Shown here: in pieces, positions 58,687 to 64,000 of the stretch
How positions within the stretch are numbered: position 1 is the first letter of the stretch
Layout: the number at the start of each line of letters is the position of its first letter
Notes under the pieces: generated by a model
What the model was told of the DNA's origin: nothing
The model's input: only the letters and a program-made list of their open reading frames with translations
The model's database searches: none
Origin: Allobosea sp. AAP35
GTDB lineage: Bacteria; Pseudomonadota; Alphaproteobacteria; Rhizobiales; Beijerinckiaceae
Direction of reading: 5' to 3'
Length of the DNA stretch: 64,000 nucleotides
Assembly: GCF_001295925.1 (NCBI RefSeq)
Contig: NZ_LJHQ01000024.1
Span: 93,218 to 157,217, forward strand
Position numbers and translations under genes: made by a program

Positions 58687-59730
58687 ATGTCCCATCTCGT
58701 CCTCGACGGCCTGACCAAGCGCTTCGGCAGCTTCACCGCCGTCGACGCCATGAACCTCTCCGTCGAGCGCGGCGAATTCGTCTCGCTGCTCGGCCCCTCG
58801 GGCTGCGGCAAGACGACGACGCTGCAGATGATCGCCGGCTTCGTCGATGTCGACCATGGCGGCATCCGGCTCGACGGCGCCGATCTGGTCTCTGTGGCGC
58901 CCAACAAGCGCGGCCTCGGCATCGTCTTCCAGAGCTATGCGCTGTTCCCGCATATGACAGTGGCGGAAAACATCGCCTTCGGGCTGGAAATGCGTGACAT
59001 CGCCAAGGCCGATCGCGACCGGCAGACGCTTGCCGCGATGGAACTCGTCGGTCTGAAGGGTTTCGCCGACCGCTATCCGCGCCGCATGTCGGGCGGCCAG
59101 CAGCAGCGCGTCGCGCTCGCCCGCGCTTTGGTGATCAAGCCGGCGCTGCTCCTGCTCGACGAGCCGCTCTCGAACCTCGACGCCAAGCTGCGCGAGGAGA
59201 TGCAGGGCGAACTGCGCCAGATCCAGCGCTCGGTCGGCACCACCACCATTCTCGTCACCCATGACCAGCACGAGGCGATGGCGCTGTCGGACCGGATCGT
59301 GCTGATGAACCAGGGCCGCATCGAACAGATCGGCGCGCCCGACCAGGTCTATGACCACCCCGCCAGCGCCTTCGTGGCGAGCTTCCTCGGCAAGACCAAT
59401 GTGCTGTCAGGCATCGGCGACGGGCAGGGCGCGGCCGCCATCGGCGGTCTCGTCCTGCCGCTGCCGGGCGCCGGCAAGGGCCCGCTGCAACTGGCCGTGC
59501 GGCCCGAGCGCCTGACCTTTGCGGGAGCCGAAGAACCCGGCCTCGAGGCCCGCATCCTTGGCCGCGTCTTCCAGGGCACGCATTGGCTCCTCACCGCCGA
59601 CAGCGCGGCCGGCGCACTCACCTTGATGCGCGGCAATGACGGCGCGGCCGTGCCGGCCGAGGGCGAGACGGTGCGCCTGCGCTTTTCAGCCGCCGACGCA
59701 GCCCTGCTGCCCGCCGGAGCGGCGGCATGA
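58687..59730 (+). CDS. ABC transporter ATP-binding protein (PotA-like)
   Basis: The 347-aa ATPase has Walker A GPSGCGKT (residues 36-43), a Q-loop in VFQSYALFPH, signature MSGGQQQR near residue 134, Walker B LLLLDEPLSNLD, and switch THD. A C-terminal TOBE-type regulatory domain (about 250-340, LAVRPERL) follows, as in polyamine and sugar importers. ATG at 58687 is chosen, since the domain begins immediately after it; an upstream ATG at 58648 just past the repeat is possible. It overlaps the next permease gene by 4 bp. Confidence 0.94.
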   Translation: MSHLVLDGLTKRFGSFTAVDAMNLSVERGEFVSLLGPSGCGKTTTLQMIAGFVDVDHGGIRLDGADLVSVAPNKRGLGIVFQSYALFPHMTVAENIAFGLEMRDIAKADRDRQTLAAMELVGLKGFADRYPRRMSGGQQQRVALARALVIKPALLLLDEPLSNLDAKLREEMQGELRQIQRSVGTTTILVTHDQHEAMALSDRIVLMNQGRIEQIGAPDQVYDHPASAFVASFLGKTNVLSGIGDGQGAAAIGGLVLPLPGAGKGPLQLAVRPERLTFAGAEEPGLEARILGRVFQGTHWLLTADSAAGALTLMRGNDGAAVPAEGETVRLRFSAADAALLPAGAAA

Positions 59731-60593
59731 GCGCAGCGGTCACCGAACGCAACGCGCCCTTCCTGCTGACCGGGCCGGCGCTTCTGGTCTTCCTCGGGCT
59801 GGTGATCATCCCGCTCGGCATGACCGTGCTGCTCTCCTTCTATGATTGGGGGCAGTACAAGGGCATCGTCCCGGAGTTCACGCTGAAGAACTGGATCGAG
59901 GTCTTCACCGATTCCTACTTCTTCGAAATCTTCATGCGGACCTTCCGCATCGCCTTTCTGGTCACGCTGGCGGCAATCGTGATCGGCGTGCCCGAGGCCT
60001 ATATCCTCAACCGGATGTCGCCGTCCTGGCGCAGCGCCTTCCTGCTGGTGATCATCGGCCCGCTTCTGGTTTCCGTCGTGGCGCGCACGCTGGGCTGGGC
60101 CCTGCTGCTGGGCTCGACGGGGCTCGTCAACCAGGGGCTTATGTCGCTGGGGCTGATCGCGACGCCGCTCGAGTTCATGTTCACCGAGACCGGCGTGGTG
60201 ATCGCGCTGATCCATGTGCTGATCCCATTCATGATCCTGGCGGTCTGGGCCTCGCTGCAGCGGCTCGACCCGCAGATCGAAAACGCGGCGCTGTCGCTCG
60301 GCGCCGGCCGCGTCACGATCTGGCGCCGCGTGATCCTGCCGCAGATCGTGCCGGGCATCCTCTCGGGCTCGATCATCGTCTTCGCGCTGGCCGCGAGCGC
60401 CTTCGCCTCGCCGGCGATCATCGGCGGTCGCCGGCTGAAAGTCGCTTCGACGCTGGCCTATGACGAGTTCCTCAACACGCTGAACTGGCCGCTGGGCGCG
60501 GCGATCGCGACGCTGCTTCTGGTCGCGCTCGTGCTGATCACGGTGGGCTCCAACCGCCTGATCGAGCGCCGCTACGCACAGGTGTTCGAATGA
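59727..60593 (+). CDS. ABC transporter permease (PotB-like)
   Basis: The 288-aa inner-membrane permease has six predicted helices and the EAA loop (ENAALSLGAGRVTIWRRVILPQI) that docks on the ATPase. It has the typical start ALLVFLGLVIIPLGMTVLLSFYDW. It is coupled to the ATPase gene by ATGA. It forms a heterodimeric channel with the second permease downstream of a 163-bp gap filled by a repeat. Confidence 0.94.
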   Translation: MSAAVTERNAPFLLTGPALLVFLGLVIIPLGMTVLLSFYDWGQYKGIVPEFTLKNWIEVFTDSYFFEIFMRTFRIAFLVTLAAIVIGVPEAYILNRMSPSWRSAFLLVIIGPLLVSVVARTLGWALLLGSTGLVNQGLMSLGLIATPLEFMFTETGVVIALIHVLIPFMILAVWASLQRLDPQIENAALSLGAGRVTIWRRVILPQIVPGILSGSIIVFALAASAFASPAIIGGRRLKVASTLAYDEFLNTLNWPLGAAIATLLLVALVLITVGSNRLIERRYAQVFE

Positions 60594-60615
60594 GGGACCG
60601 GACCAACACCACAGC

Positions 60616-60725
60616 CCTCATCCTGAGGAGCCGCGAAGCGGCGTCTCGAAGGATGCTCCAGGAGGTTCCGGAGACAGCTGGAACATCCTTCGAGACGCGC
60701 CTGTCGGCGCTCCTCAGGATGAAGG
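60616..60725. repeat. palindromic extragenic repeat (REP-like), second type
   Basis: Two arms (60616-60655 and 60684-60725) containing CATCCTGAGGAGC and GTCTCGAAGGATG in inverted orientation form a perfect outer stem with a variable inner part. This matches the CCTCATCCTGAGG-type element common in Hyphomicrobiales. It is inserted between two permease genes that are normally adjacent, so it lies inside a transcription unit. Confidence 0.88.
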
Positions 60726-60756
60726 CTCTGGAAAACCTCATCGAAGGAGCCCTTCC

Positions 60757-61557
60757 ATGAGACGCAACGGCCCCCTCGCTCTCATCTTCCATGGCCTCTT
60801 CGTCGTCTTCATGCTGGCGCCGCTGCTGATCGTCTGTGTCGTCGCCTTCACGCCCGAGGGCTATCTCTCGCTGCCGACGCGCGGCCCGAGCCTGCGCTGG
60901 TTCAAGGCGATCTTCGACTATCCCGAGTTCATCCGCGCCTTCCGCGATTCGCTCTGGCTGGCGGCGCTCTCCTCGACCATCGCGATCATGCTGGCGGTGC
61001 CGGCCGCGCTCGCCATCGCGCGCTACCGCTTCCCCGGCCGCGAGGCGATCACGGCGCTGTTCATGTCGCCGTTGATGGTCCCGCATGTTGTGCTCGGCAT
61101 CGCTTTCCTGCGCTTCTTCACGCAGATCGGCATCTCCGGCACTTTTGTCGGGCTGGTGCTGAGCCACATCATCGTGGTCATCCCCTTCGCGCTGCGGCTC
61201 GTGCTGGCGGCCTCCTACGGCATCGACCGGCGCATCGAGCATGCCGCGATTTCGCTGGGCGCCGGCACGGCGACGGTGTTTCGCCGGGTGACGCTGCCGC
61301 TGATCCTGCCCGGCGTCGTCTCGGGCTGGCTTCTGGCGGCGATCAACTCCTTCGACGAAGTGACGATGACGGTGTTCATCGCCTCGCCGGCGACCGTCAC
61401 GCTGCCGGTGCGGATGTTCCTCTACATCCAGGACAATATCGACCCGCTCATCGCGGCGGTCTCCGCCTGCCTCATCGCCATGACCGCGATCCTGCTCTTC
61501 GCGCTCGATCGGCTGTTCGGGCTCGACCGCCTCTTCGTCGGATCCGGAAAGGGCTGA
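60757..61557 (+). CDS. ABC transporter permease (PotC-like)
   Basis: The 266-aa second permease has six helices and an EAA loop (EHAAISLGAGTATVFRRVTLPLI). It starts LIFHGLFVVFMLAPLLIVCVVAF, as usual for PotC-type subunits. A GGAG site precedes the ATG. With the other three proteins it completes a binding-protein-dependent importer. A DAO-type oxidoreductase gene follows after 5 bp. Confidence 0.94.
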   Translation: MRRNGPLALIFHGLFVVFMLAPLLIVCVVAFTPEGYLSLPTRGPSLRWFKAIFDYPEFIRAFRDSLWLAALSSTIAIMLAVPAALAIARYRFPGREAITALFMSPLMVPHVVLGIAFLRFFTQIGISGTFVGLVLSHIIVVIPFALRLVLAASYGIDRRIEHAAISLGAGTATVFRRVTLPLILPGVVSGWLLAAINSFDEVTMTVFIASPATVTLPVRMFLYIQDNIDPLIAAVSACLIAMTAILLFALDRLFGLDRLFVGSGKG

Positions 61558-61562
61558 CAGAC

Positions 61563-62696
61563 GTGACCACCCCAGCATTGTCATCGGAAGCCGACATCGT
61601 CGTGGTCGGCGGCGGTGTCGTCGGCGGCGCGATTGCGCTCGGCCTCGCGCGCGGCGGCGCCCGCGTCACCATCCTCGACGAGGGCGATGTCGCCTTTCGC
61701 GCTTCGCGCGGAAATTTTGCGCTGGTCTGGGTCCAGTCCAAGGGGCTGGGGATGCCTGACTACGCGATGTGGTCGCGCCGCTCGGCCGAGCAATGGCACC
61801 AGCTCGCCGATGTTCTGCACGCGGAAACCGGCATCGATGTCGCCCACAGCCAGCCCGGCGGCTTCATGCTCTGCCTCTCCGAGACCGAGCTGGAGCAGCG
61901 TCGACAGACCATGCTGCGGCTGCATAACCAGATGTCGCTCGCCGATTTCCCTTATGAGATCCTCGACCACGACGAGACAAAGCGCCGCCTGCCCGATATC
62001 GGCCCCGATGTCGTCGGCTCCGTCTATAGCCCGCTCGACGGCCATGTGAATTCGCTGAAGCTCTTCCGCGCGCTGCGCGAGGCCACCCAGCGTCGCGGCG
62101 TCGATTACCGCCCCAACTGCACGGTCGACAGCATCACCCAGAGCGACGGCGGATTCCGGCTGAAAGGCGCCTTCGGCGCGATTGCAGCGGGTAAGGTCGT
62201 GCTCGCGGCAGGGCTCGGCAATGCGAGGCTCGCCCCCATGGTCGGGCTCGACGCGCCGGTGAAGCCGAGCAAGGGCCAGATCATCGTCACCGAGAAGACC
62301 GACGCCTTCCTGCACAACCCGATGGTGACGATCCGCCAGACCGACGAGGGCGGCATCATGATCGGCGACAGCCAGGAGGATCGCGGCTTCGACACCGTCG
62401 TGGGCCAGCCGATCCTCTCGGTCATGGCGGAGCGCGCGGTGCGGATGTTCCCGCGCTTGGCGGGCCTCAACGTCGTGCGCTCCTGGTCGGCGCTGCGCGT
62501 GATGAGCCCCGACGGCTTCCCGATCTACGACCAGTCGCTGAGCCATCCCGGCGCCTTCCTCGTCACCTGCCATTCCGGCGTGACGCTCGCTGCCAACCAT
62601 GTCCTGACGCTCGCGCCCGCCATTCTCGCGGGCGGCCTGCCCGACACGCTCGCTGCCTTTTCCGCACGGAGGTTCCATGTTCCGGCCCATGCATGA
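61563..62696 (+). CDS. FAD-dependent oxidoreductase, DAO family
   Basis: The 377-aa flavoprotein has an N-terminal FAD-binding GGGVVGGAIALGLARGG (residues 16-32, with an acidic end of beta-2), the DAO-family RASRGNFALVW, and a C-terminal HSGVTLAANH segment that closes the FAD site. It starts with GTG. Such subunits are the catalytic beta component of heterotrimeric D-hydroxyproline, proline, opine or cyanide-forming oxidases, with the [2Fe-2S] and NAD/FAD subunits encoded by the two genes that follow. The import system upstream supplies the probable amine substrate. Confidence 0.92.
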   Translation: MTTPALSSEADIVVVGGGVVGGAIALGLARGGARVTILDEGDVAFRASRGNFALVWVQSKGLGMPDYAMWSRRSAEQWHQLADVLHAETGIDVAHSQPGGFMLCLSETELEQRRQTMLRLHNQMSLADFPYEILDHDETKRRLPDIGPDVVGSVYSPLDGHVNSLKLFRALREATQRRGVDYRPNCTVDSITQSDGGFRLKGAFGAIAAGKVVLAAGLGNARLAPMVGLDAPVKPSKGQIIVTEKTDAFLHNPMVTIRQTDEGGIMIGDSQEDRGFDTVVGQPILSVMAERAVRMFPRLAGLNVVRSWSALRVMSPDGFPIYDQSLSHPGAFLVTCHSGVTLAANHVLTLAPAILAGGLPDTLAAFSARRFHVPAHA

Positions 62697-62985
62697 GCTG
62701 AAGCCGGCCGAGGCGCTCGGCTTCAGCTTCGACGGCCGCGCCCTGACGGCGCGCGCGGGCGACACGGTAGCGGCCGCGCTGCTGGCCAACGGCGTCCAGG
62801 CCTGCCGCCAGACGCCGGTCTCGGGCGCGGATCGCGGGCCCTATTGCATGATGGGTGTCTGCTTCGACTGCCTCGTCGTCATCGACGGCGTCGGCAACCG
62901 CCAGGGCTGCCTCGTGCCGCTGCGCGAGGGCATGCGGATCGAAACCCAGGCCGGGCGGCGTCGTCCCGACGGGGCTACCCCATGA
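62677..62985 (+). CDS. [2Fe-2S]-binding protein (HcnA/OoxA-type small subunit)
   Basis: The 102-aa ferredoxin-like protein has four Cys (C57-x4-C62-x2-C65-x12-C78; GPYCMMGVCFDC, RQGC) matching plant-type [2Fe-2S] clusters, and the SFDGRALTARAGDTVAAALLANG fold start. It overlaps the DAO gene by 20 bp and the next gene by 4 bp. It would relay electrons inside the heterotrimeric dehydrogenase. Confidence 0.92.
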   Translation: MFRPMHELKPAEALGFSFDGRALTARAGDTVAAALLANGVQACRQTPVSGADRGPYCMMGVCFDCLVVIDGVGNRQGCLVPLREGMRIETQAGRRRPDGATP

Positions 62986-64000
62986 TCGCGATCACCGCCA
63001 TCGACCAACTCGCCGAGCATTACGACATCGCGGTGGTCGGCGCGGGGCCCGCCGGTCTCGCCGCCGCCGCGCGCGCGGCGGAACTCGGCCTCTCCGTGCT
63101 GCTGGCCGACGAGAACCCCGCGCCCGGCGGCCAGATCTACCGCGCCGTCACCATGACGCCGGTCGCAAGACGGGACGTGCTCGGCGAGGATTACTGGAAG
63201 GGCGGGGCGCTGGTCGCAAGGCTGGAGAAGACCGGCGCCCGCTATGCGCCGGGCTGCACGGTCTGGTCGGTCGCGCCCGACGAGGAGGGCGGCTTCGAGT
63301 TCGGCCTCTCGCTCGGTGGCCAGGCCCGGCTGATCGCGGCGGGGCAGGTCATCCTGGCGACGGGCGCGCAGGAGCGGCCCTTTCCGATTCCGGGTTGGAC
63401 CCTGCCGGGCGTGATGACCGCCGGCGCCGCCCAGATCGCGCTCAAGGCCTCGGGCCTGGTGCCGAGCGGCCGCACCGTGATCGCCGGCTGCGGCCCCTTG
63501 CTCTATCTGCTCGCCGGCCAGCTCGCGGCGGCCGGCGCCAACATTGTTGCGGTGCTCGACACCACGCCGCGCCGCAACTGGCTGACGGCCATTGCCGCGG
63601 TTCCCGATTTCCTGCGCTCGCCCTATCTCGCCAAGGGGCTGAAGCTGATGGCGGGGGCACGGGGCAAGCTGCCGTTCAAAACCGGCGTCACCGCGCTGGC
63701 GGCCGAAGGCTCCGGCAAGGTCACGAGCGTGAAGGTGACGCGTGGAGGGGCGACTGAAACGATTCCCTGCGACGCGCTCCTGCTGCATCACGGCGTCATC
63801 CCCGGCATCAACCTCTCCAACGCCGCTGGCTGCGCGCAACACTTCGACACGGTCCAGCATTGCTGGACGCCGACCGTGGACGAGTGGTTTGCCTCCTCGA
63901 TCCCCGGCATCGCCATCGCCGGCGACGGGGCGGGGATCGGCGGCGCCGAGAGCGCGGCCCTGCGCGGCGAGATCGCGGCGCTCGACGCCGCCCGCCGGCT
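62982..64000 (+). CDS. NAD(P)/FAD-dependent oxidoreductase subunit (3' end outside window)
   Basis: About 339 residues are present and the frame runs off the right edge. A Rossmann motif GAGPAGLAAAARAAELG (about residues 20-36) is followed by ENPAPGGQIYR, ATGAQERPFPIPGW and a second dinucleotide site (GRTVIAGCGPLLYLLAGQL, near 165). This is the pattern of the large alpha subunit of opine oxidase, hydroxyproline dehydrogenase and HcnB proteins. A Cys-rich C-terminal region, expected in the family, would lie beyond the window. Coupled by ATGA to the [2Fe-2S] gene. Confidence 0.92.
   Translation, partial: MIAITAIDQLAEHYDIAVVGAGPAGLAAAARAAELGLSVLLADENPAPGGQIYRAVTMTPVARRDVLGEDYWKGGALVARLEKTGARYAPGCTVWSVAPDEEGGFEFGLSLGGQARLIAAGQVILATGAQERPFPIPGWTLPGVMTAGAAQIALKASGLVPSGRTVIAGCGPLLYLLAGQLAAAGANIVAVLDTTPRRNWLTAIAAVPDFLRSPYLAKGLKLMAGARGKLPFKTGVTALAAEGSGKVTSVKVTRGGATETIPCDALLLHHGVIPGINLSNAAGCAQHFDTVQHCWTPTVDEWFASSIPGIAIAGDGAGIGGAESAALRGEIAALDAARR

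Noticed and set aside
58550..60725. CRISPR-like repeats in the ABC transporter operon
   Set aside because: The two repeated elements are inverted hairpins of different sequence, not regularly spaced direct repeats, and no cas genes are present.

Overview
The window is high-GC, densely packed chromosomal DNA from an alphaproteobacterium, most likely a soil or rhizosphere member of the Hyphomicrobiales (Bosea/Bradyrhizobium/Methylobacterium-like). That placement is an inference. It rests on base composition, the many 4-bp ATGA/GTGA gene overlaps, the transporter-rich gene content, and two palindromic intergenic repeats of the kind common in this order (58550-58644, 60616-60725). I saw no rRNA, tRNA, CRISPR array, intact insertion sequence or prophage.

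Layout. (1) 1-5307, minus strand: hyuA-hyuB (hydantoinase/oxoprolinase type) followed by the DctQ and truncated DctM subunits of a TRAP transporter. (2) 5666-13040, minus: a seven-gene Mrp-type cation/proton antiporter module in the order E-F-G-(A'B)-C-D-D', followed by an SLC13-type permease. (3) 13390-15123, plus: a membrane-anchored metallophosphoesterase. (4) 15148-25029, minus: an adaptor-RND pump-adaptor efflux operon running into a DUF1269 protein, a repeat-rich membrane protein, a patatin and an AI-2E-family protein. (5) 25171-27526, minus: an AraC regulator and a lipoprotein alpha/beta hydrolase. (6) 28012-32999, plus: an AbgT-type transporter, an M20 peptidase, a second SLC13 permease and a small secreted basic protein. 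(7) 33118-35696, minus: a Rossmann-fold protein, a solitary Anbu (proteasome-like) protein and an AraC regulator. (8) 35952-42359, plus: a TPR protein, membrane proteins, a second patatin, a ferric-reductase/Rieske fusion with a Cys-rich partner, and an SDR protein. (9) 42373-45306: chlorite-dismutase-like, flavin-binding PNPOx-like and AhpD-like genes divergent from a LysR regulator. (10) 45683-52440, plus: a GntR-controlled catabolic cluster with a decarboxylating-dehydrogenase homologue, a Gfo/Idh/MocA oxidoreductase, a complete TRAP transporter and an SMP-30 lactonase. (11) 52741-55882, minus: ECF sigma, anti-sigma, and a molybdenum sulfite dehydrogenase with its cytochrome c. (12) 56415-64000: a LysR regulator divergent from a polyamine-type ABC transporter operon, then a DAO-type, [2Fe-2S] and NAD/FAD trio resembling heterotrimeric amine/opine dehydrogenases.

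Together the genes describe a scavenger of organic acids, hydantoin-like compounds, peptides and amines, with strong ion-homeostasis and envelope-stress functions. The least-explained parts are the ferric-reductase/Rieske cluster (39183-41621), the Mbh-like gene order of the Mrp module, and the ECF/sulfite-dehydrogenase module. The last has a visible ECF-type promoter before the dehydrogenase and no ordinary start codon for the sigma factor.
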